Positions 35,564-48,592 are shown, numbered from the stretch's first letter. The stretch: 50,000 nucleotides of DNA from Cristatella mucedo (GCA_009760855.2 WPIO01000040.1:2207501-2257500), one strand, 5' to 3'. Numbers and translations: made by a program. Notes: generated from the sequence alone by a model not told the origin.

Positions 35564-37277
35564 CTGGACAGGTGAGCGGCTGACTCAGAGCGCTGCTTCG
35601 ACGGCGCAGGGTGAAAGGTCAGCACACACAAAAAAGGGCAGTGCCAGCACCACGACAGGCCGCTGCCCTGTCATTGCTGCCACTGCTGCAGCTGCTGTTG
35701 CCACTGCGGCTGCTGCTGCCGACGCTTGCTTTGCCGAGCGCAGCCAGCTCAAGGCACAGGGCCGCCCGCCGAGTGCCTCGGCCCTCCCTCCATGACTTTT
35801 GAGGGGCCCTCGCACCGACCGCGCATCATCTTCCCATCCGTTTCCCGCTCGGATGCGTTTAGGTTGGTGAGACGAACGAATGCCCTGTCTGTCTATCTGT
35901 CTGTCTGTCTGTCTGTCTGTCTATTGCTGTTTGACGACCCAGCGAAAGTCGCTGCAGTGGTCGGCAAACAGCGCGACAGCAGCATCTCGGAGGGGGGAGA
36001 GGCAGGTGCCCGTGACTCTATGTGCAGAATGCCAACTGCAGCAGGTGAGCTGGGAGCAAGAAACAGACAGGAAACATCGCTCGCTCATCTTGCTTCACTT
36101 TTTCTATCTTGCGCATTTTACTTACCCGCAGCCGGCAGAACGGCTTAAATCGACTCTCCCGTGCGCCTGCTGCTTGTGCGAGCGGCAAGGATGGGAAAGA
36201 TCGCTGCTTGGCAACGTTGATCGTTGCTTGGCACTATCAAGAGAGAGAGACATCTACTGGCGGGCACCGCGCACTTGTTGCTGGGACACTTGTGTCTTTG
36301 GTGCCACGGTGACCACCCACCAACCAACCCCCACCCCCCATCAACACCGGGGAACGGTGAGTGCCGTAACGCTCTGCCATCGATAAAGATACAATGCAAG
36401 ATTGAGGGCAAGCCGTGTCTCCCCTGCTAGCTCTCCTAGTCTTGCTCGAGTCAGGGCGGCTGCGACTGCCGCTCTCCTTGGCTGCGGCCAAAATGTTGGA
36501 ACATTTTGAGTCTCGGACGACGACGAACGAGCAGACGACAAGCAGATGACAAGCAGATGACAAGGGATGCTGCTTGCAGCCATGACGTTAGGACTAGCGA
36601 TCGCAGTGACGATTGTGACGTCGTGATCATGATCCGAACCAGGGGAGAGCTCGTCCTGCTGAGCTCTTTGTTACATTGTGTCCTACAGATTATGGGCCTG
36701 GCCTGCAGAGGGCAAAGAGTGCAAAGGGCAAAGTGCAAAGGACGGCTGCCGTGTTCGTTCGCAATGCACGAGCTGGAGAGCTAGCTCAACGGAGCTGACG
36801 ACAGCTTGTGGAAATCTTATCCAGAGCTGGAATCAGTTCGTATTGCATCAAGTCGGGCACCCTCACTTGCTGAGACTCATTTGCTCTTCTGTTTTTTTAG
36901 TACCTAAAAGCTGGACTGTCACTTGAGTGTCGTTTAATGTTGCTGCTGCTGCTGCTGCTAGATGTTGGGAATTTGTTTCCTGATTCAACGGTTCTCCTTC
37001 ACGGTGATTCCAGGCAGGCAAGGAGGACTCAGCTGTGCGACCGGTCACCAATCTGGTATTTGCTCAAGGCTTTCCCCCCTGAGTCTCAGCCCAGGGCCTG
37101 AGGCACTCGCACCTCAAGGTCGAGGTCGTGCACTCGAGTCACGTGGCAGACAGGCGCTGCTGGCAGCGTCCCACCACACTCCTCCCCAAACCCCACCACC
37201 ACCACCCCACTCACTGCCCCAAATAGCCCCCCTCTGCCAGGCTCCCAGCCTCCGTGAGAGGCCGGTGGGGGGCGTAC

Positions 37278-37634
37278 CTTCTCCATCAGGGCATACAGCC
37301 GCTCGCTCTCCTGATATCGGAAGTAGTAGAAGCCCATCAGATAGGTCACGAGGTGAATGACGCTCGGCACGACGTAGACGCTGAAGACATGCTCACACTC
37401 GCCATCATCATCATCATCATCGCCACTGCCACCCGCGGCGATTACAGGGTGGCCGCCTCCCAAGCCTTCTGCAGCCACCGTTACGGTGCGGTGAAGGTCG
37501 CTGGTCTCGTTGAGCTGCTGTGGCAGCGCCAACGAGCCGCCGAGTGCTGCTGTAAAATTCGCCATCAGCGCAGTGGAGACGGTCGTGGTCACCATCGACG
37601 TCGTTACAAGCCGGGCAGGAGCGAGCGAGAATGC
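37278..37634 (-). CDS. GR-like gene exon 4, outer loop 1 and transmembrane helix 2
   Basis: Acceptor ctcgttttgcag|GCATTC and donor GAGAAG|gtacgc are both phase 0; the exon has 119 codons. The first 80 residues form a long loop with two N-glycosylation sequons (NFT, NET) and a six-Asp run (DDDDDDGEC), followed by helix 2 (VFSVYVVPSVIHLVTYLMG) and a cytoplasmic FRYQESERLYALMEK. The sequons lie on the side predicted to be extracellular, which fits the topology. The Asp run comes from a short ATC/GAT repeat and may vary in length. Confidence 0.8.
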
Positions 37635-37756
37635 CTGCAAAACGAGCCTCACATAACTGGGGGGGGGGGCGATCAGCACCTGTGCCGTGACCATCGAGCT
37701 TGCTAGCAGACGACCAACCAAGCAGGAATCGCAGCTGCACCGACCAGCTCTCTGTC

Positions 37757-38492
<736 letters not shown>

Positions 38493-38889
38493 ACACCCCA
38501 CCCGGTGCCGCCCCGGCAGGGATGCCGGAAGTAACGGCAGTAACAAAAACCAATGCCCGCCTTCTCCACACACGAGCGAGGACAAAGGGCTAACGACTCG
38601 CCCGCGTGTGCACCCGTCCGACCTGTGCGTACTGATACAGCGAGTCCCGCAGAACACTAGCAAAGCGCCAACGGGCTGTGGCAAAACAACAACGAAAGGG
38701 AGCTCTGAGAGAGTCGCATGGCTCTGCTGCCGATGTTCGCATCGTGGCAGCTGCTCGATGCAGCCCCGGGTCACGGACGTCACTGAGGCGGCCGCGAGGG
38801 AGGTGTTCCGAACGAGCAGGTGCCGATGCTAGGTGCACCCTAGCTGCTGCTGCTGCTGCTGCTGCAGGTAGCACCTGCAGAGCTTGTAC

Positions 38890-39075
38890 CCGGATGTCGG
38901 TCTTGACGTCCAGCTTCCATTCGCACGTGACCACGTTGTACACGTGACCGTACAGGATGAGCAGGAATACGAGCCCTGTGTAGGCAACGTTCAGCAGACG
39001 CCACCGGCTGCTGTGCACAGACTCGTTGCCGACTCCGCGCCAAGCCACCTTCAACGAGCGCCCGACGCGGTGACT
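38890..39075 (-). CDS. GR-like gene exon 3, transmembrane helix 1 (5' edge uncertain)
   Basis: The exon codes a basic segment (GRSLKVAWRGVG) and then helix 1 (starting LLNVAYTGLVFLLILYG), ending ACATCCGG|gtacaa in phase 0. That donor is convincing. The start is not: 39075 is chosen because it joins exon 2 in phase 0, but its acceptor (tcgtgag) is weak. A better acceptor, gctgctgcag, ends just beyond 39100 and would give a phase-2 start, which would need a further small exon between exons 2 and 3. A short CTG-repeat lies next to the donor. Confidence 0.6.
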
Positions 39076-39357
39076 CTCACGACCAGCGCTGCCGTGTGTG
39101 CTGCAGCAGCGGTAGCACGAGCCTGCTCTCGCACGTGCTCGTGCACGCGCACGCACGTGTACTTTCACACACGCACGGGGACACGCACACACACACACTC
39201 GTCTCCAAGAAACGTTCGTCAGACCACGGCCGACCGTACGGCAGCGTAGCTGACAAGGACGAGCCTTTAACTATAATTGTAAATGTAATGGAAATTTAAC
39301 ACTACGAGAAGCATTATTGTACCCCAGATCCGGCAGATTGGAGCAAGATGCACGAGA

Positions 39358-39425
39358 CGTCATGGCAGCATAGCATGGCAGCATAGCATGGCAGCATAGC
39401 ATGGCAGCATAGCATGGCAGCATAA
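39358..39425. repeat. 13-bp tandem repeat (catggcagcatag)
   Basis: Five nearly perfect units in intron 2 of the GR-like gene. Confidence 0.9.
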
Positions 39426-39599
39426 CATGTCGCCCACCGGTGGCTGATACCGGTGGGGTGCACCGAAAGTCAGACTCCGCCACGCTTTGAAAGGGTCTCT
39501 CACTCGGCTCAATTTACCATTTCTGCCCATTCTCGAGCACAGCACCAGCTGTCTGAACAAGCTAGCAAGTAGGCAACCTAGCAATAAAAACAATAATAA

Positions 39600-39752
39600 A
39601 AATGATAACATATTTTATTTGTAAAGCACCCTAAGAGAACTTAATCTCTATTCAGTCGTTTCACATAAGTCACGGGGCTCGAGCCCACGACCTCGACCAG
39701 ACCTTGGTGTCAGGGCGAGCACCTTAACCACTGGGCCAAACCGGCTCCGGCA
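39600..39752 (-). mobile_element. tRNA-headed SINE copy
   Basis: The clearest copy. On the minus strand: ggtttggcccagtggttaaggtgct (box A), a box B-like gggctcgagcccc, then gaatagagattaagttctcttagggtgctttac and an AT-rich tail. It lies in intron 2 of the GR-like gene. Confidence 0.8.
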
Positions 39753-39829
39753 CGGCCGGCAGCAGCTCCGGCATCGGCACCAGAGGCAATCTGCAGATGC
39801 AAAGCACGAGCCTCGTAGATGAGGAGACG

Positions 39830-40330
39830 CGAATGATGACGACGAGGAGGAGGAGCCTTCAGCGCAAGCTGCCAAGAAACAACTGCAACATGCTGCGTAC
39901 GAGTTCACGCCGCCGCCGCCGAGGAGGAGCGTCCATGCTCAAAAAGAAAAGATGTGGGTGGCACAGAGCAGGACAGACGCCCTGCTCTGCGCCCAACTAG
40001 AGAGTGGCGCAATCATTGACCTCAACCTCCGGTTCATGTGCAGCAGCAGCGTGTCTTCAGTGTCCTTCAAAGCGTGCACGAAAGGGACCGGAATGCAGTG
40101 CACCGGAAGCCGTGCTGGATCGTACGTGCCACTGACGGTGCACGATACGGTCGCAGTCGGCGACCCCGTGACCCGCCTCGGTTGCAACAGTGGACACGGG
40201 TAGCAGGACAAGACGCGGCGACGGGCGTCGGTTCGTACAACCGACCGAAGCTGCGCTTTGAGAAAATTCCCCCGTCGTAGCATCCGCTGAGCCCATACGG
40301 CTTTGCGGAGTTACAGGCGGAGATGATGAG
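39830..40330 (+). mobile_element. Possible retroelement remnant ending in a LINE-type tail
   Basis: A plus-strand open frame (about 39827-40203, with DDDEEEEPSAQAAKK and LESGAIIDLNLRFMCSSSV) is followed at about 40297-40330 by ggctttgcggagttacaggcggagat, the tail of the LINE group at 1-400. The coding part is not recognised. It lies in intron 2, antisense to the GR-like gene. Confidence 0.35.
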
Positions 40331-40369
40331 TTACATCACGCTGGCAGAAGCGAACCAGCGACAGCTCAC

Positions 40370-40474
40370 CAGCGTCAGCAGTCGCCAGTAAGGTCGCAGC
40401 ACCTGCCTCTTGCAGCGGCGCAGCGCGCATGTCGTCATGTTGAAGCTGGTCGTCAAGTCGCTCAGGTCGGATAT
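40370..40474 (-). CDS. GR-like gene exon 2 (35 codons)
   Basis: A good acceptor (cttcatttcacag) precedes ATATCC, and the donor is ACGCTG|gtgagc. Both ends are phase 0. The exon carries a basic, cysteine-bearing stretch followed by VLRPYWRLLTL, about residues 45-79, just before the first membrane helix. An LRP-like motif before helix 1 is common in GR-like receptors. Confidence 0.7.
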
Positions 40475-40869
40475 CTGTGAAATGAAGCAGGTTGGACCAA
40501 TGAACGATGAGCGCTCGTCCCAGCTGCCGCCCGCCGGCGATCCCCATGGCAGCAGGGCTCGTGCGGCCGGCAGTTCCGGCCCATGCCTGCCGGATGTGCC
40601 TGCTGCCGGCTCTGCTATTCTGCCTTCTCTCTGTGCTCCAGTCGTGGCTGGGCAGGCTAGAGGTGCCACCACGAAATCCTGCAGCGACCTCGCGGGGAAG
40701 CAGGGAAGCAGAGAATCAGAGAAGGGGGGCTCGGACTCGGGCGCCTGAATCGGAGCAAGTTTCACCGACGGAGCACGACCCCCAGGGTGGGCAGGGGAGG
40801 GGAGCCGGGGTGGGGGGCCGCAAAAGGGTACTCGGAGAGCAAGCAGCCTCTCCTGTCGCTACTTCTCAC

Positions 40870-41001
40870 CTCCACCTTGACGGCACTAGTGGTATAGGAG
40901 CACACCAGCGATGTATCGTGAAGCTCTGCATCAACCTCAGCGGCAGCACCGACCATGCTGGGCACGGTGACGGCGCCGCACCCACCACCGCCGCCAGTCA
41001 T
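40870..41001 (-). CDS. GR-like gene exon 1 (44 codons, N-terminus)
   Basis: This exon opens at an ATG (41001-40999) followed by a Gly-rich stretch (MTGGGGGCGAV) and ends at GTGGAG|gtgaga, a strong phase-0 donor. It supplies residues 1-44 of the cytoplasmic N-terminus. The frame stays open upstream to about 41060, and a ctgcag acceptor lies there, so the true first exon could be further right and this ATG internal. A GA-rich microsatellite follows at 41147-41440. Confidence 0.6.
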
Positions 41002-41139
41002 GGCCGACGGCTGCGTGCACCTCGTGAGAGGCGCGGCGCTGTCCTCCAGCCTGCAGCTAAGTTGAAGCTGAAGAAGCAAGCGTCCCTTAGCAACGGCTGC
41101 CACAGCTGGCAAGCACAGGCGGCAACCACTCGGACAGCT

Positions 41140-41440
41140 GAGAGAGAGACAGCGAGAGAGAGAGAGACACACAGAGAAGGAGACAGAGAGAGGGAGGGAG
41201 AGAGAGAACACAGAGAGAGACAAAGAGAGAGACAGAGAGAGACAGAGCGAGAGAGATGAGTCGGAGAGAGAGGTAGAAAGAGAGGGAGACAGAGAGGGAG
41301 AAGACACAGAGAGAGATAGAGAGAGACAGAGATACTGAGAGACAGATAGGGAGACTAAGAGAGACACAGAGAGAGACAGTGAGAGGGGAAAGAGAGGGAG
41401 AAGACAGAGATCGAGAGAGAGAGAGAGAGAGTGACAAAGA
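41140..41440. repeat. Degenerate (GA)n tract
   Basis: About 300 bp of GA-rich sequence with many CA and GG interruptions, just upstream of the assumed first exon of the GR-like gene. Confidence 0.9.
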
Positions 41441-41645
41441 GACAAAGAGAGGCAGAGTGCTCGGTCCTCATTGCTTTCACGCCAGCCGCAAGGACCGAGC
41501 AGCGCTGAGCAAGCGCCAGCTACCGGCACCTTCGAGAAGATGTGTTGCTGCGAGTGAGTGTCCGAGTGCAAAGAAGTACAGCGACATGCGGCTGCGTCTA
41601 AAAAGCACAACCGAGAGGGCACAGCCTCCTCCGCTTCCCCACCAA

Positions 41646-41778
41646 CCTCTTCCTCCTCCTCCTCCTCCTCCTCCTCCTCCTCCTCCTCCTCCTCCTCCTC
41701 CTCCTCCTCCTCCTCCTCCTCCTCCTCCTCCTCCTCCTCCTCCTCCTCCTCCTCCTCCTCCTCCTCCTCCTCCTCATC
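41646..41778. repeat. (TCC)n triplet repeat
   Basis: About 43 nearly uninterrupted triplets. It reads as poly-Pro, poly-Ser or poly-Glu depending on frame and strand. No gene is supported. Confidence 0.95.
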
Positions 41779-42413
41779 CTCCACCACCCGAACGGACAGC
41801 GACATCGCTGATGCCTGGGAACGGAATTGGGCGTGCCTCATCAGCGAGTAGAAACCCTCAGCCTGCCTACTGCCCGCTCCCACATTCTTGCCACAGCCAT
41901 CATTCTCGACCTCACTCTGACAGCCGAGCTCTCTGACAAATGAGCTGCGAGTTCACGGGCCACTGACTCGAGCGTCTGGCCTGGGGGTGTGCCCTGAGCA
42001 CGCCTCGACGGGCACCCACAAAAAACCGTTCTCGAAATGGAGCTCGCGGCCCTTGTCGGTCGCGACTGCAGCCTCCATCTACGCACACATGGGCATCTTC
42101 GTGGCAACTCGGTTTCAGCCCAGGTTGAGCCGTACGATGCTTACGATGCACCAGCTCTGAAAGTCTAGCCACATCAAAAGACACGGCCAAAGCCGGCTGC
42201 CGGCTGCTAAACAACGCCGCTGGCTAGCATGATTCCATCAATTTTTCTCACAGTGAACATCGGTCTGTGCTCTGATCGTCTGATCATTTGTGCTCAGTCG
42301 TTGGGCTCTGAGCCAGAAGCCCCTGGCCCCAGGAGACTTTGCTTTGGCTAAGGACAAATCCTTTGAGGATCCAAATCCAACTAGATCGACTTAACTTCAT
42401 GAAGCTTAACTTG

Positions 42414-42476
<63 letters not shown>

Positions 42477-42483
42477 GTCTGTA

Positions 42484-42562
<79 letters not shown>

Positions 42563-42563
42563 T
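42414..42563. repeat. (TA)n microsatellite
   Basis: About 150 bp of TA repeats, interrupted near 42477-42486. Confidence 0.95.
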
Positions 42564-42721
42564 CCAGAGAGAGCGAGCTCACTGCTTGAGGCCTCGCTTC
42601 ACAGAACCATAGTACAACTACACGTCTGTTGCACCTCACTCCCAAAATTACTGATCGCCATCTTGATGCGTGACGGAGGGATGGACGTACACACTTTCTT
42701 GCTTTAATTGGTGGAGATATA

Positions 42722-42880
42722 ACTTATTTGCGTGGCGCCACAAGAGAACTTAATCTCTATTCAGGTGCTTCACATGTGCCACAGGCCTCGAGCCCACGAC
42801 CTCGGATGGCAACTACAATTACCTCCACCTTCGTCGTCAAAGGCGAGCACCTTAACCACTGGGCCAAATCATGGTGCGGC
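42722..42880 (-). mobile_element. tRNA-headed SINE copy
   Basis: On the minus strand, atttggcccagtggttaaggtgct (box A), gtgggctcgaggcc (box B position), then gaatagagattaagttctcttgtggcgcc. Confidence 0.75.
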
Positions 42881-43169
42881 ACGATAAGATTTGATGACCT
42901 AATATTTACAGGCAAGCCTCGTGTGACCCTACAGTTGGAAGACCTCACCCTCAAGATTGGTTCATCGAGCATCGCTCCCATGACTTAAACCCATAAACTG
43001 GGCTTGCTGTTTCGAAACGACAAGCCCATCAAATGAGCGAGCCCATTGCCTCCGGCAGTCAAGTCGGCCAATGTTTCAGCCGAGGAACAATGACTCGTCA
43101 GCCAATGATTCAGCCGAAATGTTTGCCGGCGCTTAGGCGAAAAGAGTATGACAGCCAAACTCGATCGCC

Positions 43170-43345
43170 ATCTAATAATAGCACATTTGTATGGCACCCT
43201 CGGAGAACTTAATCTCTGTCTAGGCAATTTACATATGCTGGAAAGGAAGCATGACCTCGTGGTTGGTGATAACGTGCACAGGGTCAGCATATATGCACAC
43301 TCACAAGACAAAGGGTGTTGTGAGAGCACACTAGATGAGCGTAGG
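43170..43345 (-). mobile_element. LINE 3' untranslated fragment
   Basis: ggcaccctcggagaacttaatctctgtct, then ttacatatgctggaaaggaagca and cacagggtcagcatat, follow the order of the CR1-like LINE tail at 11660-11820. No coding sequence remains. Confidence 0.65.
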
Positions 43346-43552
43346 TAGTCGAATTACGTCTAGATTACCGAAATCCCCTGAATTTTCAGGACTCCACAAC
43401 CCCTCCCTCCCCGAGCCCTTAATCGTCTGCAACTAATGCGAAACTCGCGCCAGCTCGTTTGGTTTGTTGCCAACGGCGTAGGTGCAGCTTCACGTAGCCC
43501 CTTCTGTATGGGCTACACTGGCATTCGATAAAGCATCGAATCGACATCAAGA

Positions 43553-43626
43553 CCCTCTCTCTCTCTCTGTCTCTCTCTCTCTGTCTCTCTCTCTCCATCT
43601 CTCTTTCTCTCTCTGTGTGTCTCTCT

Positions 43627-43722
<96 letters not shown>
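43553..43722. repeat. (CT)n microsatellite
   Basis: About 170 bp of CT repeats, interrupted in the first half. Confidence 0.95.
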
Positions 43723-43724
<2 letters not shown>

Positions 43725-43799
43725 CAGGTCGATTCACTTGCTCACACAGCAGCCTTGACCTACCCAGACACTTTGTACCACGTGGTGTACTGTGGCACC

Positions 43800-44090
43800 A
43801 CACGCTTCCGATCCTCCCGCTAAATTGAAATCTCTTGGTAATCGAGCCTTCAGCTCGTATGCACCGACAGTCTCTTGAATTCCTCTGGAATTTGTTAACC
43901 ACCTGCAATGACTTGGCATCAATTACGTCTCGGCTAAAGACGCGTCTGCTCTCTGTCCAGCTGTCCGGGCGCCCTGGTGAACTCACCTTTTTTCTCCAGT
44001 GTTTGCTTAGCACACGTACCGGTACAAGGCTCTGTGCATATTACAATCCAGAGGTCCTACAGCCGATGGCACTTAACTGTGCCTGAGCAT
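43800..44090 (+). mobile_element. LINE reverse transcriptase C-terminal fragment
   Basis: Across broken frames it reads like GNRAFSSYAPTV, then NLLTTCNDLASITSRLKTRL, the usual APRLWNSLP...FKxxLKTHLF ending of CR1-like elements. Several stops are present. Confidence 0.55.
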
Positions 44091-44229
44091 GCTGGCTTAA
44101 GCATGATGCTTGCCGACTTTTCGCAATCTTGTTAAAGCATGACAACTTGCTTGTCATTAGCTCTCGTTTATTGCTTCCCGTGCAGCGAGTCGTAACGCGC
44201 CTGGATGGATACTTGGTTCTCGTAGGGCG

Positions 44230-44384
<155 letters not shown>

Positions 44385-44899
44385 GCTTGTTATTCTTATT
44401 ATCGTTAATTTGATTACTATTATCATTAAACTCAAACGGCTAACTTGGCTCGTACTGCGGTACTAGCTGCAGGCCGCAATGCTGGCGTCTGCCCCGTCTT
44501 TCTGTGATTCTACCACCTCCTCCCCCCCCCACACTAGCCACAAGTTAGTTCGACAAGCTCGAGTCACGTGTGTTGTCGTGGCAACCCTAGGCCAAGTAGG
44601 CAATTCCCGCGGTCACCTGAGCGGCAATCTGGAAAGCTGCGAGCGTGAGCAGGTTGTCGTAACAAACGGAAATGTCGCCGCCGTTTGCCAGTTACTCGCA
44701 ATAGAGGGTACTTCGGAAAACTTACGGGTCGTCAAGCTTTCCGGCAGAAAAGAAGTTAGACTAGGCAATGCTATAGGACGTGCGTCGACAGGACTAGCGT
44801 CCTGGAAATAGAGTGGAGGCTAGCTGATTTAACAGACTCGTTTATGCACAGCTGCACAAGCGGCCAAGGCGGTAATCAGCGCCGCTCGCAGACGGCAAA

Positions 44900-45055
44900 A
44901 TACACGACTGCCAGCTGCTGCAGGACTCAAACCCTTGCAGCCTTTAACCTCGAACCCGCAGCCGGACGCCTTACCGCAGAGCGCCTTACCCCGCGGGCTA
45001 AGTAAGACCCCGGTGACCGAGCGGCTAACCGCGTGGTTCGGGTGAAACAGTAGTA
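44900..45055 (-). repeat. tRNA-related sequence, possible second SINE family
   Basis: On the minus strand, cttagcccgcggggtaaggcg looks like a box A region and ggctgcgggttcgaggtt a box B region. On the plus strand, ggtgaccgagcggctaaccgc resembles the 5' end of a Ser/Leu-type tRNA. No complete cloverleaf is seen, so it is not called a tRNA gene. Confidence 0.4.
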
Positions 45056-45419
45056 GCCCCCCCCCGCCCCTCCCCCCTAGAAGTGAGACCAGACAGCAAC
45101 AGGTGGATGGCAAGGAACGATCGCATGCACGTGCCACCACGAGCAGCAGCTTGTTACCTCAATTGTCGAGCAGACGAACAAGTTGCTACGCCGGAGCAAA
45201 AGAGGGGGCTACCTATCTCCCACTCGATACGACCACTTCGACTTTGAACACAAACGTGAGGAATAAGGTCCGCTGTGACAACCAGGAAGTTAGGGACGCG
45301 CCGCTAGCCCCTCCCTTTTCCGGTATGAGCACGTGCATCTCCCACCGTTTGTTACTCCACGGAGACTAAGACTAGCTGTAATGTTATATATAGTTTAATT
45401 GAGCATAAAAGAACTTAGC

Positions 45420-45620
45420 TGTGCCAATGGTAATCAGCGGACTTCGTCTCACGCTACTAGGAGAAAGTGATAAGCACAGCGTGAGCATTGACGAGCATAG
45501 CGTAAGCCTGGCGTAGGAAGTCGTGCCGGTGAGAGTCTCGCTATCTTGCAGTCCTGCTGAACAAAAGCTTCTGTCGCGAACACTTTTTTAAGTTGAGGAA
45601 TATAAAAGCTTTTTTCCGGT
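45420..45620 (-). mobile_element. LINE fragment, minus strand
   Basis: The reverse complement carries gcgacagaagcttttgttc and a region matching the end of the LINE open frame at 48170-48380. It lacks the 3' tail. A second, similar copy starts about 160 bp to the right. Confidence 0.55.
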
Positions 45621-45780
45621 GAGCGGTGCTGGTGCGTGCGTGCTAGCAGGGGCGAGGCGTGGCGGTCACACCGGGTAGGGGTGGGGCGGGCGGAAACCGC
45701 GTTGGTGGGACTCGCTGCACGAGCTCGCACGTGCCGTCGCTGGCGACCGTCCTCGCGTGAGGCGCGCGGACGGATGCATT

Positions 45781-46175
45781 GTATCTCCGTCTTCTACTCC
45801 ACAAAGGCACGGGTGCTTGCTAAGGGGATTTTACGCAGGAGATTTTTTTAAATAGCGCGGTCAAAACCGAAGCGGCTTTCGGTGTGCATGCGCTAGAGAA
45901 CAGACTTCATCTCACGCAATAAAAGAGAGAGTGAGAACCATAACTGAGTCAGGAGAGCCGCTGAGTCAGTGAGAAGCGCGAAAGTGTCCGCGTTTCTAGC
46001 AACTCTGGAAGGCTGGAAAGAATGTGCGATAGTCGGCAGCAGCAGAGCAGAATGGTGTTTCGTGGCGTAAGATTTGTGGAAGTGACTTCCACCGTGTAGG
46101 ACATGCAGAACAAAAGCTTCTGTCGCCAACGGTCTTTTAAGCAGCGGAATGGAACCGCTAATTTAGTGTCCATAC
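45781..46175 (-). mobile_element. LINE 3' fragment, minus strand
   Basis: The minus strand encodes KLAVPFRCLKDRWRQKLLF, a frameshifted version of the ending seen at 1-100 and 48145-48200, and finishes at 45781 with the tail tttgtggagtagaagacggagata. Several indels are present. Confidence 0.65.
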
Positions 46176-47779
46176 AAGACCTGGGAGCGCGAGGATGTTT
46201 AAACTGACGCAGCAGTACAGCTAGGTATGAAGAAACCAGGCCGTGGAGGGGCCTAGTGGGTCGGTGTAAGAACTTTATTCTGCATCCGTCGATCAGCAGG
46301 AAACGATCGCGCCTCCTTCAGCTGAGAGCAAATGCGCAGCGACCGCCTCAAGGCGAAGGCCGCTTGAGAGACCGTCCGTCGAGACGACGCTCCCAAGGTG
46401 ACTCTCGCAAAGCCACCCACGCTAAAGGTAATTCGAGACCTGACATCTCGCGAGAGGCAGATGCGACGGGAAGATCTTCAGGGCCGCTCAAGAGACGAAG
46501 GCGCCGGTAGAGGTCTGAGATAGGATAGGTCGACGCGTCTGAGATCAAAGGGCAAAGGTCAGTGACAGTCTCGCCGTCTGAGGTCAACGAATAAATGACT
46601 GAGACAGGTCGAGACGGGCTCGGCTAGGCACGCCGATACGCGCAGCTGCGCGCAGCGGCGCGGGAAAAGCAGGAACGGGGCGCGCTGACTTCCGGTCTAG
46701 CTCGAGAGCCGCAGAGCCTGATGCGACGGACCGCGGCTTTGCTGTAGTCGCCGGATTACCAACTCATCCGTCGGTCCACAAGTTCGTCCTCTGGCGAAAA
46801 CCCCTCCTTGGTCTTTCTACGGTGCGGCTTTATATTAACATATTTATAGTAGTAATTAATTAAAATAGGAATTGTAATATATTTATAATATAACAATTAT
46901 AATATATATTTGTATTAAAATACATTATGCGGCTGTATAATTCCTTCCGCTCTTTCTTTCCGCTCTTCTCCTTACCGAAAGAGAAAATTGGACGCTCTCG
47001 ATACAGTGCGAGAAGATTTAGCCGCGGATTTTGCGAGCTGTTGAATTGGAAGTTTTTCCACCAGTGCTTACGCTCACGCTCACGCTGAGGCAAGATTAAA
47101 ATTGCTTTTTAAATCAACGTCACGGGGGTGGTCACGAAAATGATGAACCACGTATCTCAAGCCACCGCGTTTTTGCTTCGTCTTTAGCGATCGAAGCAAA
47201 AACGCTGACGCAGTCAGAATTGAGACACGGGTATACGCGCGTACAAATGTATATGCGAATACAGGCAAATATGCACCAGTAAATATGCACATATGGATAT
47301 GTGCATATATATATATATATATATATATTATATACATCTGTATTTAGAAGATGGTATATACAAAAATGCGCCAAATTTTTTTTAACACCACCAATCGGGA
47401 AACGTTTTGAAAAGTGCGTTGGAAAAGCGCTCGTTCGATGCTGCGGCAGTAGCAGCAGGGCTGACAGCTGCGTCTATGCTGTCTATGCAGCTGCAGAGTC
47501 GGTCAGCTTCCGGCTAATCATGTTGGCAGCAAAGAAAAGAGAGCGATGACCCTAAATGCTAAGCATTTGAGTGCTTTCCGTTGCACACGACTTTCTTCCG
47601 GCCTCCAGTCTCCCTTACTGTACTGCTGCCTCATAGGAAACCCTAAGCGGATGGCCGGATTAAAAGGCTTTGCTCTTCTAATAGGTGATGCTGTTGTGCG
47701 ACCATGACCACGTGCTCGAAATTTATGTGTCGTTTTCAATAGCTGCCTGAACTTTCAAAACTTCATTCAGAAGACTGCT

Positions 47780-48510
47780 TCTACAGCTAGCCATCATGTC
47801 TGATCCCTATCTAAGATTAGGAGCTGTCTTCCTCGGTGGCTTGCAAGAAATTTAACTAGCTCCTTAGTTCTGTCTCGGCTTGATTATTGTAATTCCCTTT
47901 TGGCTGGGCTACCAAAAAAAGCACTAGGCCACTACAAATGGCTATGATATGGCTTCAAATCCCGGAGGTTTGACCACGCGTCTCCTTTGCTTAAAGGGCT
48001 AGGATGGCTGCCGGTTGATCAACGGATACAGAGCAAAGTTCTTACGCTGACCCACAAGGCCCGCCACGGCTTGACTCATTCCTACCTAGCTGAACTGCTG
48101 CATCAGTTTCAGCCTGTTCGCACCCTCAGATCCTGTGTGGAAAATAAGTTAGCTGTCCCATTCCTCCGCTCAAAGACCGTTGGCGACAGAAGCTTTAGCT
48201 CTGCAGGTCCTAGACTGTGAAACTTGCTTCCACAAGTCTTACGCAACGACAACTACTCTCCTTCTGCCGACTATGGCTCATTCTTTACAGCGGTCCTGAG
48301 CTGCTACTTCCATGCTACTCACTACCTCAACTGCTCTCCTGACTCTGCTATGCTTCCCACTTTCTTTTTGCTGCGTGAGACGAAGTCTGTTGGCTACCGA
48401 ATGCGTACCAAAAGCCACTTAGGCTGTGAGTGGGCTATACAAAACTCTCCTGCGTAACACCCACATGGTCTCTTTGGCTTTGTGGAGTTACAGGTGGAGA
48501 TACGTTGAAA
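47780..48510 (+). mobile_element. LINE 3' half, best-preserved copy of this group
   Basis: Codons encode LGWLPVDQRIQSKVLTLTHK, a C-terminal LHWLPV-type motif, and KTVGDRSFSSAGPRL followed by a stop where 1-400 has Trp. The tail ggctttgtggagttacaggtggagatac ends near 48505. Upstream, stops interrupt the frame near 47850-47960. Confidence 0.8.
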
Positions 48511-48592
48511 GAAGACGCCGACGGACGAGCAGACGAGCGAGCAGACGGACGAGCAGGCGGACGAGCAGACGGACGAGCAGACGACATCCTCA
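48511..48592. repeat. Imperfect gacggacgagca repeat
   Basis: Tandem gacgagcagacg / gacggacgagca units directly follow the tail of the LINE at 48505. Confidence 0.75.

Noticed and set aside
39952-40203. Plus-strand frame starting MWVAQSRTDALLC as a gene
   Set aside because: Short, no known domain, followed by a LINE-type tail; listed only as a possible retroelement remnant.
41379-41883. Poly-Pro, poly-Ser and poly-Glu frames
   Set aside because: They come from the (TCC)n repeat read in different frames.
44900-45055. Functional tRNA gene
   Set aside because: Box A- and B-like stretches exist but no complete cloverleaf or anticodon arm could be built.
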